Shown piece after piece: positions 1-8,852 of a stretch of DNA of 64,000 nt (positions are counted from its first letter, which is position 1; each line of letters opens with the position of its first letter). The DNA comes from Aeromonas taiwanensis (GTDB lineage: Bacteria > Pseudomonadota > Gammaproteobacteria > Enterobacterales > Aeromonadaceae). Both the position numbers and the translations under genes were made by a program. The notes beneath the pieces are model-generated. The model saw only the letters and a program-made list of their open reading frames with translations. It ran no database searches and was not told the origin of the DNA. The stretch lies in contig NZ_CDDD01000072.1 of the NCBI RefSeq assembly GCF_000820165.1, positions 21,211-85,210 of the forward strand. The letters are read 5' to 3'.

Positions 1-731
1 CCGCCTGGCTCAGCCGCCATTCGCTGCCCCCCAAGTTCAGCCACGTGATGATCGCCCTGGTGATGGTGCTGCTGCCCACCCTGCTGATCGCGGCCCAACC
101 CGATCTCGGCACCTCCATCCTGGTGGCCGCCTCCGGCTTCTTCGTCATCTTCCTGGCGGGGATCAGCTGGTGGCTCATCGGGCTCGCGGTGCTGCTCATC
201 TGCGCCTTCATGCCGGTGCTCTGGTTCTTCCTGATGCACGACTACCAGCGTCAGCGGGTGCTGATGCTGCTGGATCCCGAGAAGGACCCGCTCGGCCGCG
301 GCTACCACATCATCCAGTCCAAGATTGCCATCGGCTCAGGGGGCGTGTTCGGCAAGGGCTGGCTGCAAGGCACCCAGTCCCAGCTGGAGTTTCTGCCCGA
401 ACGCCACACCGACTTTATCTTCGCCGTGTTCAGCGAGGAGTTCGGTCTGGTAGGGGTGGCCCTCCTGCTGGTGATCTACCTCTATATCATCAGCCGCTGC
501 CTCTTCATCTCCATGCAGGCCCAGAACAGCTTCGAACGCCTGCTGGGGGGCGCCCTGACCCTCACCTTCTTCGTCTATGTGTTCGTCAACATGGGCATGG
601 TGAGTGGCATTCTGCCCGTGGTGGGGGTGCCCCTGCCGCTGGTGAGCTACGGCGGCACCTCCATGGTGACCCTGATGGCGGGCTTCGGCGTCCTGATGTC
701 CATCCAGACCCACAGGCGCCTGCTCGCCTGA
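1..731 (+). CDS. rodA: RodA (MrdB) peptidoglycan polymerase, C-terminal part
   Basis: Cut by the left edge; the frame is open from base 3 to the stop at 729-731, about 242 residues. RodA is the SEDS-family glycan polymerase of the elongasome, working with PBP2 in the inner membrane to keep rod shape. The fragment shows repeated hydrophobic segments and typical SEDS stretches: QPDLGTS near the start, [24 protein letters not shown] in the large periplasmic loop, and a final VSYGGTSM before the last helix. It overlaps mltB by TGATG, so the two are translationally coupled. The rodA-mltB-rlpA-dacA order is the usual rod-shape cluster of gammaproteobacteria. The missing 5' part prevents any statement about start or promoter. 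Confidence 0.95.
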   Translation, partial: AWLSRHSLPPKFSHVMIALVMVLLPTLLIAAQPDLGTSILVAASGFFVIFLAGISWWLIGLAVLLICAFMPVLWFFLMHDYQRQRVLMLLDPEKDPLGRGYHIIQSKIAIGSGGVFGKGWLQGTQSQLEFLPERHTDFIFAVFSEEFGLVGVALLLVIYLYIISRCLFISMQAQNSFERLLGGALTLTFFVYVFVNMGMVSGILPVVGVPLPLVSYGGTSMVTLMAGFGVLMSIQTHRRLLA

Positions 732-1729
732 TGAAGCGCGGCTGGCTGGCGCTCTGCGTCTGCTCCCTGACGGCGGGCGCCACCGTCTCGCCAGCAGGGC
801 TCGCCCTGCTGGCCGAACAGCAGCAGGTGCCGCTGGCCGAGTTGCAGGCCGCCATCGGCGAGGCCAGTCTGCGTCAGGAGGTGCTCGACACCATCAGCCG
901 CCCCTGGGAGGCCAAGCCCTGGCACCGCTACCGGCCGCTGTTCGTCACCCCGGAGCGGATCCGGGGCGGAGTCGACTTCTGGCAGCGCCATGCCGCCACC
1001 CTGGCCCGGGCCGAGCAGACCTACCAGGTGCCCGCCGCCCTCATCGTCGCCATCATCGGCATCGAAACCTTCTATGGCCGCCAGATGGGCCGCCATCCGG
1101 TGCTCGACAGCCTCTACACCCTGGGATTCCATTACCCCGAGCGGGCCGACTTCTTTGCCAAGGAGTTTGCCCAACTGGTGCTGCTTGCCCGGGAGGAGAA
1201 GTGGCCGCTCACCACCCTCAAGGGATCCTATGCCGGCGCCATGGGCATGAGCCAGTTCATGCCCTCCAGCTATCGTCACTACGCGGTCGATTTTGACGGC
1301 GACGGCAAGCGGGATCTCTTCGCCAACCCGGCGGATGCCATCGGCAGCGTGGCCAACTACTTCGCCCTGCACCGCTGGCGCTGGGGGGAGTCGGTGGTCG
1401 AACCCGCCTTGATCGGATTGGCTCCAGTAGGTACCCTGCTTGCACCCGAGCCCGAGCTCAAGCAGCGCTGGGCCGAGCTGGCGGCCGCAGGCATCGAACT
1501 CGCCACCCCGCTGGCACCCGACACGCCGGTAAAACTGCTGGCATTGGAGCAGGCCGAAGGACCGGAATACTGGGTCGCGCGCCACAATTTTTACGTGATC
1601 ACCCGCTACAACCGCAGCCCTCTCTATGCGATGGCGGTGCATCAACTCAGTCAAGCCATCCAGGACGCTTATGCATTACAGCCACAAACTTCTCCCCCTC
1701 AGCCTGACCTTGTTGCTGGCCGCCTGTAG
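731..1729 (+). CDS. mltB: MltB-type lytic murein transglycosylase B
   Basis: 332 residues. Cleaves the MurNAc-GlcNAc bond of peptidoglycan to give 1,6-anhydro ends in the periplasm. The start at 731 overlaps the rodA stop and gives a hydrophobic N-terminal export signal ([16 protein letters not shown]). The catalytic glutamate is E112 in GIETFYG, followed by GRHPVLDSLYTLGF, the lysozyme-like SYAGAMGMSQFMPSSY block and the FDGDGKRDLF loop, all standard for SLT family 3. No clear lipobox (L-x-G/A-C) sits at the signal end, so it may be soluble rather than the outer-membrane lipoprotein form. The 3' end overlaps rlpA by 59 bases. Confidence 0.93.
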   Translation: MKRGWLALCVCSLTAGATVSPAGLALLAEQQQVPLAELQAAIGEASLRQEVLDTISRPWEAKPWHRYRPLFVTPERIRGGVDFWQRHAATLARAEQTYQVPAALIVAIIGIETFYGRQMGRHPVLDSLYTLGFHYPERADFFAKEFAQLVLLAREEKWPLTTLKGSYAGAMGMSQFMPSSYRHYAVDFDGDGKRDLFANPADAIGSVANYFALHRWRWGESVVEPALIGLAPVGTLLAPEPELKQRWAELAAAGIELATPLAPDTPVKLLALEQAEGPEYWVARHNFYVITRYNRSPLYAMAVHQLSQAIQDAYALQPQTSPPQPDLVAGRL

Positions 1730-2594
1730 CAGCCAGCCGGAGCCCCAGCCGCTGCCGCCAGAGCCCGTCCCCCAGGAGAAGCCTCAGGTCATCGAGATCC
1801 CCCAGGCGACCGGCGCCATTCCACGACCCGAACCCATGAGCCAGAGCGGCAACCGGGATTACTGGATTGGCAAGCAGAAATACGAGGTGTGGCGCGACAT
1901 CAAGCACTACAGCGAGGAGGGGACAGCGAGCTGGCTCGCCAGGGATCTGGACGGCAACAAGACCGCCAATGGCGACGTGCTGGACAGCACCCTGTTTAGC
2001 GCCGCCCACCGCAACCTGCCGCTGCCAAGCTACGTGCGGGTCACCAACCTGGACAACGGGCTGGAGACAATCGTGCGGGTCAACGACCGCGGCCCCTTCG
2101 GCAGCGACCGCCTGATCGACCTCTCCCACGCCGCCGCCACACAGCTGGAGATGGTGGAAGGTGGCGAGGCCAGGGTACGCCTCGAGCTCATCACCGATCA
2201 GCCGGACCAGATGGTGGAGATGGTGCCCATGGCCCCCATGACACCGATGGCGCCTGCGGCGCCGGCCGCCGACACCTTCGTCAACGAGACGCCGGCCCCG
2301 ACTGCACCGGCCAAGGCCGCTCCGGCACCAGCCGAGACGGCGACCAGCACCGTCTCCGCCCCCAAGACCGGCACGGCCGAGGGCAAGATGATCCAGGTGC
2401 TGGCGAGCGGCTCCGAGGCCCGGGCCCAGGCCATGGGCAAGGTGATGACCCAGCGCTACGGCGTGCCCTATCAGGTGGTGACCCATGGCGCCGTCTTCCG
2501 CGTCCTGATGGGGCCGGTGGCGGCCGATCAGCAGGCTGCCCTGCTGGATCAGATCCGCCAGGGCGGGCTGGAGCAGGCCTTCATCGTGCCCTGA
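1671..2594 (+). CDS. rlpA: RlpA septal ring lytic transglycosylase / lipoprotein
   Basis: 307 residues. The start at 1671 was chosen because it directly yields a lipoprotein signal (MHYSHKLLPLSLTLLLAACSS) with lipobox LAAC; an earlier in-frame ATG at 1626 would bury that signal. After a Pro-rich linker come a double-psi beta-barrel domain (about residues 80-180; motifs GTASWLARDLDGNKTANG, NDRGPF, DLSHAAA) and, after an Ala/Pro/Met-rich linker, a C-terminal SPOR domain (about 235-307) that binds denuded glycan at the division site. In Pseudomonas RlpA cleaves denuded strands; in E. coli it seems inactive. The coding sequence begins inside mltB, which makes coupling likely. Confidence 0.93.
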   Translation: MHYSHKLLPLSLTLLLAACSSQPEPQPLPPEPVPQEKPQVIEIPQATGAIPRPEPMSQSGNRDYWIGKQKYEVWRDIKHYSEEGTASWLARDLDGNKTANGDVLDSTLFSAAHRNLPLPSYVRVTNLDNGLETIVRVNDRGPFGSDRLIDLSHAAATQLEMVEGGEARVRLELITDQPDQMVEMVPMAPMTPMAPAAPAADTFVNETPAPTAPAKAAPAPAETATSTVSAPKTGTAEGKMIQVLASGSEARAQAMGKVMTQRYGVPYQVVTHGAVFRVLMGPVAADQQAALLDQIRQGGLEQAFIVP

Positions 2595-2600
2595 GCGCAG

Positions 2601-2637
2601 CCCCGACCTCACGCCGGGATACGACGTGAGGTCGGGG
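2601..2637. terminator. Strong hairpin between rlpA and dacA
   Basis: Perfect 13-base arms CCCCGACCTCACG (2601-2613) and CGTGAGGTCGGGG (2625-2637) around an 11-base loop. It begins 6 bases after the rlpA stop. No U-run follows (GGGGAAAACCC), so it may be a transcript 3'-end stabiliser or processing hairpin rather than a classical intrinsic terminator. Confidence 0.55.
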
Positions 2638-2694
2638 GAAAACCCATAAAATCCCGTCCAGATCGCAACTCGGGCTATGACCGACGAGCACATC

Positions 2695-2703
2695 TGGTAT
2701 AGT
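2695..2703 (+). promoter_or_regulatory. Candidate extended -10 promoter of dacA
   Basis: TGG followed by TATAGT (2698-2703) forms an extended -10 element (TGn-TATAAT type). No good -35 hexamer lies 16-18 bases upstream, which fits extended -10 promoters. Transcription would start near 2710, about 50 bases before the dacA ATG. Confidence 0.45.
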
Positions 2704-2759
2704 GAAGCCCGCTTTTTTTCAACTTGGGTACACCCCATCCAGGCACCAGGAATTTCAAG

Positions 2760-3989
2760 ATGTCCAAATTTGCCCGTTCCGTTATTCTGGCCTCCCTGTT
2801 AAGCGCCACCGCTCAGGCCAACCAGCCTGTTCCGACGCCGGATTCGGCACTGCCGACCGCCCAGCCGGTCCCCACTTTGAACAGCGCCCCCATGGTGGTC
2901 CCCGCCGCACCGGAGATCTCCGCCAAGGCCCACATCCTGATCGACTACTACTCCGGTCAGGTGCTGGCCGAACAGAACGCCGAAGAGCGTCTGCCCCCCG
3001 CCAGTCTGACCAAGATGATGACTTCCTACATCATTGGCCAGGAGCTGGCCAAGGGGAACATCAAGCGCACCGACATGGTGACCATCAGCCAGAACGCCTG
3101 GTCCAAGAACTACTCCGACTCCTCCAAGATGTTCATCGAGGTGGGCAAGCAGGTCTCCGTCGATGATCTCAACAAGGGCATCATCATTCAGTCCGGCAAC
3201 GACGCCTGCGTCGCCATGGCCGAACACCTGGCAGGCAGCACCGACTCCTTCGCCAGCCTGATGAACAGCTGGGCCGCCAAGCTCGGCATGAACGACAGCC
3301 ACTTCATGAACCCGCACGGCCTGGATGCCGAGGGTCACTACAGTACCGCTCACGACATGGCGCGCCTGGGCCAGGCCCTGATCCGCGACCTGCCGGAGGA
3401 GTACAAGATCTACGCCCAGAAGTCCTTCGTCTTCAACGGCATCACCCAGCACAACCGCAACCGTCTGCTGTGGGACCAGTCCCTGCAGGTTGACGGCATC
3501 AAGACCGGCCACGTCAGCCAGGTCGGCTACAACCTGGTCTCCTCCGCCACCAACAACGAAGGCATGCGCCTGATCGCCGTGGTGCTGGGCGCGAGCAGCG
3601 AAGCCACCCGCGCTGCAGAGAGCAAGAAGCTGCTCACCTACGGCTTCCGCTTCTTCCAGAGCCTGACCCCGTACAAGGCCGGTACCGAGCTGGTGACCCA
3701 GAAGATCTGGATGGGCGACAAGTCCGAGGTGAAACTGGGCGTCGACCAGGACGTCTCCGTGCTGGTCACCCGCGGCCAGGGCAACAACCTCAAGGCCGAC
3801 TTCCAGCTCGAGAGCGAGCTGAAGGCCCCGCTGGCCAAGGGTCAGCGCGTCGGTACCGTGTTCCTGAAGCAAGGGGATAAGGAGATCAAGCAGGTGCCGC
3901 TGGTTGCCCTGGAAGAGGTGCAGGAAGGTGGCCTGATGAGCCGTCTGTGGGACTACCTGGTGATGCTGGTTTCCAGCTGGTTCAAGTAA
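2760..3989 (+). CDS. dacA: D-alanyl-D-alanine carboxypeptidase, PBP5 family
   Basis: 409 residues. Removes the terminal D-Ala from peptidoglycan pentapeptides in the periplasm and so limits cross-linking. A Sec signal peptide (MSKFARSVILASLLSATAQA) starts at 2760. The three penicillin-binding motifs are intact: S82-L-T-K85, S145-G-N147 and K248-T-G. The C-terminal beta-rich PBP5 domain is followed by an amphipathic tail (SRLWDYLVMLVSSWFK) that normally anchors these enzymes to the inner-membrane face. Length and motifs match PBP5/PBP6. It follows rlpA after a hairpin and has its own promoter candidate. Confidence 0.95.
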   Translation: MSKFARSVILASLLSATAQANQPVPTPDSALPTAQPVPTLNSAPMVVPAAPEISAKAHILIDYYSGQVLAEQNAEERLPPASLTKMMTSYIIGQELAKGNIKRTDMVTISQNAWSKNYSDSSKMFIEVGKQVSVDDLNKGIIIQSGNDACVAMAEHLAGSTDSFASLMNSWAAKLGMNDSHFMNPHGLDAEGHYSTAHDMARLGQALIRDLPEEYKIYAQKSFVFNGITQHNRNRLLWDQSLQVDGIKTGHVSQVGYNLVSSATNNEGMRLIAVVLGASSEATRAAESKKLLTYGFRFFQSLTPYKAGTELVTQKIWMGDKSEVKLGVDQDVSVLVTRGQGNNLKADFQLESELKAPLAKGQRVGTVFLKQGDKEIKQVPLVALEEVQEGGLMSRLWDYLVMLVSSWFK

Positions 3990-4005
3990 TACTCCCCTCC
4001 TCAAA

Positions 4006-4037
4006 CAGCGGCGCCAACAGGCGCCGCTGCTGTCTTT
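4006..4037 (+). terminator. Rho-independent terminator after dacA
   Basis: Arms CAGCGGCGCC (4006-4015) and GGCGCCGCTG (4020-4029) with an AACA loop, followed by CTGTCTTTT. It lies 17 bases after the dacA stop. Confidence 0.8.
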
Positions 4038-4129
4038 TGCGGTCAGTCCAGTCAATAACCCTGTAATCTGCAGGTTCCGCCGACTGACGATTTGTGGTAA
4101 AAAGCAGCATTTCCACGTCTTGCCAAATC

Positions 4130-4213
4130 ACCGGGTCTTGATCCCGGTGCGGACAATGCCCATATAGACCAGGGTGATGCCCCTACAGGCGCATGCCGAC
4201 GGCCTCCGTCGGC
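4130..4213 (+). other. Structured leader upstream of ybeD
   Basis: The 230-base gap between the dacA terminator and ybeD holds two clear hairpins: ACCGGG/CCCGGT (4130-4135 with 4143-4148) and GCCGACGG-CCT-CCGTCGGC (4195-4213). The second lies about 50 bases before the ybeD start. No T-run follows either. A short structured 5' leader or a small RNA are both possible; nothing matched a known riboswitch. Confidence 0.3.
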
Positions 4214-4266
4214 CCTGCAAGATGAAAGATGAAGTCGCTTCCCGGCGACGCAGAAAGGTGAAGTAG

Positions 4267-4530
4267 ATGAATACCAAGTTTGATGAACTGCTGGAGTTCC
4301 CCTGCAAGTTCCCGTTCAAGGTGCTCGGCGTGGCCGATCCCGCCCTGCCCGACATGGTGGTGGAAGTGCTGCAGCAACACGCCCCCGGCACCTACAGCCC
4401 GACCGTTCAGCCGAGCTCCAAGGGTAACTATCACTCGGTACGAGTGACGGTCACCGCCCAGAGCAAGGAACATATCGAGGCCATGTACACCGCCCTCGGC
4501 AAGATCGAGCTGGTTCGCTACGTCCTGTAA
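4267..4530 (+). CDS. ybeD: YbeD family protein (DUF493)
   Basis: 87 residues, the normal length of the YbeD/DUF493 family, a small alpha/beta ACT-like fold. Family hallmarks are seen: [21 protein letters not shown] at the start, then [19 protein letters not shown] and a C-terminal LVRYVL. It lies directly between dacA and lipB as in E. coli and is thought, from conserved position only, to relate to lipoate metabolism or its regulation. The start is preceded by an AAAGGTGAAGTAG ribosome-binding region. Biochemical function is unknown. Confidence 0.92.
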   Translation: MNTKFDELLEFPCKFPFKVLGVADPALPDMVVEVLQQHAPGTYSPTVQPSSKGNYHSVRVTVTAQSKEHIEAMYTALGKIELVRYVL

Positions 4531-4624
4531 GTCACCTCTCTCGCCCCGTCACCGGGGCGACTGATTATCTGCCACCCGGTTGCACCGACTATCGTACCGG
4601 CCCTGCGCCTGTCAGTGAGGAAAG

Positions 4625-5317
4625 ATGTCACCCGAAACGCCCGCCGAGCCACACTCGCCTCCCAGTCAGCTGATCGTCAGACAACTGGGCCGTCGCCCCT
4701 ACCAGCCGGTATGGGACGCCATGAAGGCCTTCACGGACAGCCGTACCAGCGACACCCCGGACGAGTTCTGGGTGGTGGAGCACGACCCCGTCTACACCCA
4801 GGGGCAGGCCGGCAAGGCCGAACACCTGCTCGCCCCCGGCGACATTCCTGTGGTGCAGAGCGATCGCGGCGGCCAGGTGACCTATCACGGTCCCGGCCAG
4901 CTGGTGCTCTACGTATTGGTGGACGTGCGCCGCAGCAAGCTGTCGGTGCGCGAGCTGGTAACCTGCCTGGAAACCGCCATCATCAACACCCTGGCCAAGA
5001 GCGACATTGCGGCCTATGCCAAGGCCGATGCCCCCGGGGTCTACGTGAAGAACGAGCTCGGCATGGAGGCCAAGCTGGCCTCCCTTGGCCTGCGCATCCG
5101 CAAGGGCTGCTCGTTCCACGGGCTGGCACTCAATATCGACATGGACATGACCCCCTTCCTGCGCATCAATCCGTGCGGCTATGCGGGCATGGCCATGACC
5201 CAGACCAGCGCCCTGGGCGGCCCGCAAAGCGTGGCCGAGGCGCAATCCATCCTGGTGGCCGAACTGGCCAGCCTGATTGGTTATCACACAATAACAAACA
5301 CCGAGAGTGAATCATGA
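4625..5317 (+). CDS. lipB: Octanoyl-[ACP]:protein N-octanoyltransferase LipB
   Basis: 230 residues. Transfers octanoate from acyl carrier protein to lipoyl domains of 2-oxoacid dehydrogenases and GcvH, the first step of lipoate synthesis in the cytosol. Conserved [14 protein letters not shown]150 (in [13 protein letters not shown]) and C184 (in NPCGYAGM) are present with the 34-residue spacing of the catalytic Lys/Cys pair. The ribosome-binding site GAGGAAAG sits close to the ATG. The last 4 bases overlap lipA (ATGA), so LipB and LipA are translationally coupled. Confidence 0.96.
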   Translation: MSPETPAEPHSPPSQLIVRQLGRRPYQPVWDAMKAFTDSRTSDTPDEFWVVEHDPVYTQGQAGKAEHLLAPGDIPVVQSDRGGQVTYHGPGQLVLYVLVDVRRSKLSVRELVTCLETAIINTLAKSDIAAYAKADAPGVYVKNELGMEAKLASLGLRIRKGCSFHGLALNIDMDMTPFLRINPCGYAGMAMTQTSALGGPQSVAEAQSILVAELASLIGYHTITNTESES

Positions 5318-6279
5318 GCAAACCCGTTCGTATGGAGCCGGGCGTCAAGCTGCGCGATGGCGACAAGATGGCCCTGATCCCGGTGAAATTCATGCCGGAT
5401 CCCAACGAGGAAGTGCTGCGCAAGCCGGACTGGATGCGGATCAAGCTGCCGCCGTCAAGCCAGAAGATCGAGCACATCAAGAGCACCCTGCGCAAGAACA
5501 AGCTGCACTCTGTGTGTGAGGAAGCCTCCTGCCCCAACCTGGCGGAGTGCTTCAACCACGGTACCGCCACCTTCATGATCATGGGCGCCATCTGTACTCG
5601 TCGCTGCCCCTTCTGCGACGTGGCCCACGGCCGTCCGCTGCCGCTGGATCCGGAAGAGCCTAAGAAGCTGGCGCTCACCATCAAGGAGATGAACCTCAAG
5701 TACGTGGTGATCACCTCGGTGGACCGCGACGATCTGCGCGACGGCGGTGCTCAGCACTTCGCCGACTGCATCCGCGAAATCCGCGAGCACAGCCCGCAGA
5801 CCCGCATCGAGATCCTGACCCCGGACTTCCGCGGCCGCATGGAGCAGGCGCTGGAGGTGTTCCGCGAGACCCCGCCGGACGTCTTCAACCACAACCTGGA
5901 AACCGCCCCGCGCATGTACCGGGTCGCCCGCCCGGGCGCCGACTACAAGTGGTCCCTGGAGCTCTTGCGCCGCATCAAGGAGATGCACCCCCACGTACCG
6001 ACCAAGTCCGGTCTGATGATGGGCCTTGGCGAGACCAACGAGGAGATCGTGGAGGTCCTCAAGGACCTGCGCGAACACGGCGTCAACATGCTGACCCTGG
6101 GTCAGTACCTGCAGCCGAGCCGCCACCACCTGCCGGTGAAACGCTACGTGCCGCCCGCAGAGTTCGACGAGCTGAAAGACGTGGCCATGGAACTCGGCTT
6201 CAGCCACGCCGCATGCGGCCCCTTCGTGCGTTCCTCCTACCACGCGGATCTGCAGGCCAAGGGGGAAGAGGTCAAATAA
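5314..6279 (+). CDS. lipA: Lipoyl synthase LipA (radical SAM)
   Basis: 321 residues. Inserts two sulfurs into protein-bound octanoyl groups using S-adenosylmethionine. Both cluster motifs are intact: the auxiliary cluster [12 protein letters not shown] and the radical-[11 protein letters not shown]. The family C-terminal RSSYHAD, whose serine ligates the auxiliary cluster, is also present. It overlaps lipB by 4 bases and is followed by a strong terminator, so it closes the lipBA operon. Length equals E. coli LipA. Confidence 0.97.
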   Translation: MSKPVRMEPGVKLRDGDKMALIPVKFMPDPNEEVLRKPDWMRIKLPPSSQKIEHIKSTLRKNKLHSVCEEASCPNLAECFNHGTATFMIMGAICTRRCPFCDVAHGRPLPLDPEEPKKLALTIKEMNLKYVVITSVDRDDLRDGGAQHFADCIREIREHSPQTRIEILTPDFRGRMEQALEVFRETPPDVFNHNLETAPRMYRVARPGADYKWSLELLRRIKEMHPHVPTKSGLMMGLGETNEEIVEVLKDLREHGVNMLTLGQYLQPSRHHLPVKRYVPPAEFDELKDVAMELGFSHAACGPFVRSSYHADLQAKGEEVK

Positions 6280-6300
6280 GCCTCTATTCCTGCCAGCAGA

Positions 6301-6330
6301 AAAAAGAGCGCCCATGGGCGCTCTTTTTTA
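6301..6330 (+). terminator. Rho-independent terminator after lipA
   Basis: AAAGAGCGCCC-AT-GGGCGCTCTTT (6303-6326) with a T-run to 6329. The long GC stem begins about 24 bases past the lipA stop. Confidence 0.9.
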
Positions 6331-6426
6331 TTTCCATCCCCCTCGCAGACACCGGTTGTCCCTTTGTGCTTGGCGCCGTCCTGGCGTAACGTGGCCACTC
6401 CCCCCTTCTCTGGAGTGATGTGCCGG

Positions 6427-6927
6427 ATGCCGACTCTCACCGTTAGCCTGATCCCCCTGCATGACGCAGACTTTCCCGCCTATCGCGACTACTTCATCGA
6501 GGATTACGCCCGGGATCTTGCCAGCAATCACGGGATGGCGCTGCCTGACGCCCGCCGTCAGGCCGACGCCTCGTTGCAACAGCTCCTGCCACAGGGCGTC
6601 GCCACCCCGGGTCACCATCTACTCGCCCTGGTGCCTGAGGACGGTAGCGGCGCCTCGAACACACCGGGTGAGCCCCTGGGCTATCTCTGGCATGCCATCG
6701 ACAGCGCCGCCGGCACCACCTTCATCTACGACTTCTATGTGACGCCACCCCATCGTGGCCAGGGCTTCGGCAAGGCGGCCATGGTCGCCCTGGAGGCGCA
6801 GCTCGTCCCCCTCGGCATCCACCAGATCAAGCTGAGGGTCGCCCACGACAACCCGCGGGCCCTGGCGCTCTATCAGGCGCTGGGTTTCACCATCACCGGC
6901 TACAACATGGCGAAGCACCTGGGGTGA
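6427..6927 (+). CDS. GNAT-family N-acetyltransferase
   Basis: 166 residues from the chosen start. GGAG at 6412-6415 leaves 11 bases to ATG 6427, whereas the in-frame ATG at 6418 would be only 2 bases away. The GNAT fold is shown by FIYDFYVTPPHRGQGFGKAAMVALEAQL (beta4 plus the acetyl-CoA loop R/Q-x-x-G-x-G/A) and by the C-terminal DNPRALALYQALGFTITGYNMAKHL typical of RimI-like acetyltransferases. The N-terminal half (DFPAYRDYFIEDYARDLASN, ARRQADASLQQLLPQG) matches the GNAT subgroup that begins with a long helical cap. The substrate cannot be deduced. It is convergent with recJ. Confidence 0.85.
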   Translation: MPTLTVSLIPLHDADFPAYRDYFIEDYARDLASNHGMALPDARRQADASLQQLLPQGVATPGHHLLALVPEDGSGASNTPGEPLGYLWHAIDSAAGTTFIYDFYVTPPHRGQGFGKAAMVALEAQLVPLGIHQIKLRVAHDNPRALALYQALGFTITGYNMAKHLG

Positions 6928-6982
6928 TAACAGCTCCGGTGCGCCCCTTCCGGCCCGGATAGCGTGGCCCACCAACGAAAAC

Positions 6983-7000
6983 GGCCACCCCGGGGTGGCC
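6983..7000. terminator. Bidirectional hairpin between GNAT gene and recJ
   Basis: Perfect 9-base arms GGCCACCCC/GGGGTGGCC with no loop bases (at least the inner pairs must open). It sits between converging gene ends, with AAAACGG on one side and ATTGTCG on the other. T-runs are weak in both directions. Confidence 0.55.
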
Positions 7001-7019
7001 ATTGTCGATGTTCGCCGAG

Positions 7020-8750
7020 TCAGAGGCCGGCGGCCTCCAGATGTTCCACCAGCAGCTGCACGCTGCGGTTGCCGCGCCACTCGTTGACATCGAGCCGGTA
7101 GACCAGCCGCACCCGTTTGACCGAGGCGTCGGGCCAGCGCTTGAGATCGACCCCGAAGGCGATAGCATCCACCGCGTGGCCGGAATCCGTGGTCAGCATC
7201 ATCTTGAGGTGCTTCTCCCCCACCAGCCGCTGCTGCACCAGCACGAACTCGCCGTCGAACAATGGCTCGGGGAAGGCCTGACCCCAGGGACCGGAGGCGC
7301 GGATCAGCTCCGCCAGCTCGAGGGTGAGCTCGTCCGGCAGCAGTTCGCCGTCGGTGAGCAGCACCCCGGTCAAGAGCTCAGGGGTCACCAGCTCGCCGAT
7401 GACCGCCTCGAACGCCCGGCCGAAAGCCTCGATATTGGCCTTGGGCAGGGTCAGCCCCGCCGCCATGGCGTGGCCGCCAAACTTGCCCATCAGGCCGGGG
7501 TGACGGGTATCGAGCAGTTCCAGCGCATCGCGCAGGTGCACCCCCGGAATGGAACGCCCGGAACCTTTGAGCTCGGTGTCGCTGCTCTCGGCAAACGCAA
7601 TGACGGGACGGTAGTACTTCTCCTTGATCTTGGAGGCCACCAGCCCCACCACCCCCTGGTGCCACTCGTCCCGGTGCAGCACTATGCCGGAGGGCACCTC
7701 GCCGTCACGAAAACGGATCTGCTCCAGGGTGGCCAGCGCCTCCTGCTGCATCCCCTGCTCTATCTCCTTGCGCTCCTGGTTGAGGCTATCCATCTCGGAA
7801 GCGAGCTGGCGCGCCAGGTTGAGGTCGTCGCAGAGCAGGCAGGCGACTCCGAGGGACATGTCGTCGAGGCGCCCCACCGCATTGAGACGTGGCCCCAGCG
7901 CAAAGCCCAGATCGGCGGCGCACAGGCGGCGACCGTCGCGGCCCGACACGTCCACCAGCGCCTGGATGCCGGGACGGCAGCGCCCTGCTCGGATCCGCTG
8001 CAGACCCTGGTGCACCAGGATGCGGTTGTTGCCATCGAGCGCCACCACGTCGGCGACGGTGCCGAGGGCTACCAGGTCCAGGTAATCCGCCACGTTGGGG
8101 GCGCGCAGCCCCTGGCGCTCATACCAGCCGCTCTGGCGCAGATGGGTGTTGAGCGCCGCCATCAGGTAGAAGGCGACCCCCACCCCGGCCAGCGATTTGG
8201 AGGGGAAGTCGCAGCCATGCTGGTTGGGGTTCACTATCGCATCGGCGTCAGGCAGCTCCTGACCTGGCAAATGGTGATCAGTAACCAGTACCTGCATACC
8301 GGCCGCCTTGGCCGCCGCCACCCCGGCGATGCTGGAGATGCCGTTATCCACCGTGATGAGAAACTCGGCGCCGCGGGCCACCGCCAGTTCGACGATCTCC
8401 GGGGTGAGGCCGTAACCGAACTCGAAGCGGTTGGGCACCAGAAAATCGATGTGGCGGCCCCCCATGGCGCGCAGTGCCAGCACGCACAGGGCCGAGCTGG
8501 TGGCGCCGTCGCAGTCGAAGTCGCCGACAATGAGAATGCGCTTTTGCGCCGCTAGGGCGTCGGCCAGCAGGGGCACCGCCTGCGCCATGCCAAACAGACG
8601 CTGGGGTGGCAGCAGCTGATTGGCGCTGCGCTCCAGCAGGGCAGGGTCTTCGACCCCACGGCTGGCGAAGATCTGTCGAAGCAGCGGGTGCAGAGTGGCG
8701 GGCAGATGGGAATCATCCACCCGTGGACGGCGACGGATTTGCAGGGACAT
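7020..8750 (-). CDS. recJ: Single-stranded-DNA-specific exonuclease RecJ
   Basis: 576 residues, the standard length. A 5'-3' ssDNA exonuclease in RecF recombination, base-excision and mismatch repair. The DHH-family phosphoesterase motifs are complete: VGDFDCDGATSSAL (motif I), VTVDNGIS, VTDHHLPG with DAIVNPNQ (DHH motif), and the DHHA1 motif GGHAMAAGLTL. The C-terminal OB-fold part ends in LVEHLEAAGL. The start (MSLQIRRRPRV) fits the family. In E. coli recJ follows xerD-dsbC. Here the upstream neighbour on the same strand is a VpsR-like regulator and dsbC is not present. Confidence 0.97.
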   Translation of the reverse strand: MSLQIRRRPRVDDSHLPATLHPLLRQIFASRGVEDPALLERSANQLLPPQRLFGMAQAVPLLADALAAQKRILIVGDFDCDGATSSALCVLALRAMGGRHIDFLVPNRFEFGYGLTPEIVELAVARGAEFLITVDNGISSIAGVAAAKAAGMQVLVTDHHLPGQELPDADAIVNPNQHGCDFPSKSLAGVGVAFYLMAALNTHLRQSGWYERQGLRAPNVADYLDLVALGTVADVVALDGNNRILVHQGLQRIRAGRCRPGIQALVDVSGRDGRRLCAADLGFALGPRLNAVGRLDDMSLGVACLLCDDLNLARQLASEMDSLNQERKEIEQGMQQEALATLEQIRFRDGEVPSGIVLHRDEWHQGVVGLVASKIKEKYYRPVIAFAESSDTELKGSGRSIPGVHLRDALELLDTRHPGLMGKFGGHAMAAGLTLPKANIEAFGRAFEAVIGELVTPELLTGVLLTDGELLPDELTLELAELIRASGPWGQAFPEPLFDGEFVLVQQRLVGEKHLKMMLTTDSGHAVDAIAFGVDLKRWPDASVKRVRLVYRLDVNEWRGNRSVQLLVEHLEAAGL

Positions 8751-8852
8751 CGATTCTATCCTGTCTTCTGGGGCGATTAAGGCGATGAGCCAGGGCAGGC
8801 CGTATGATACACGCCTTGAGCGGATCGGCGATGGTTCAGTTTGCAGGACGGT

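Noticed and set aside
647..1654. Long open frame on the minus strand opposite mltB
   Set aside because: Shadow of a GC-rich real gene; composition and repeats of Gly/His/Gln are typical of antisense frames, no ribosome site, no recognisable domain.
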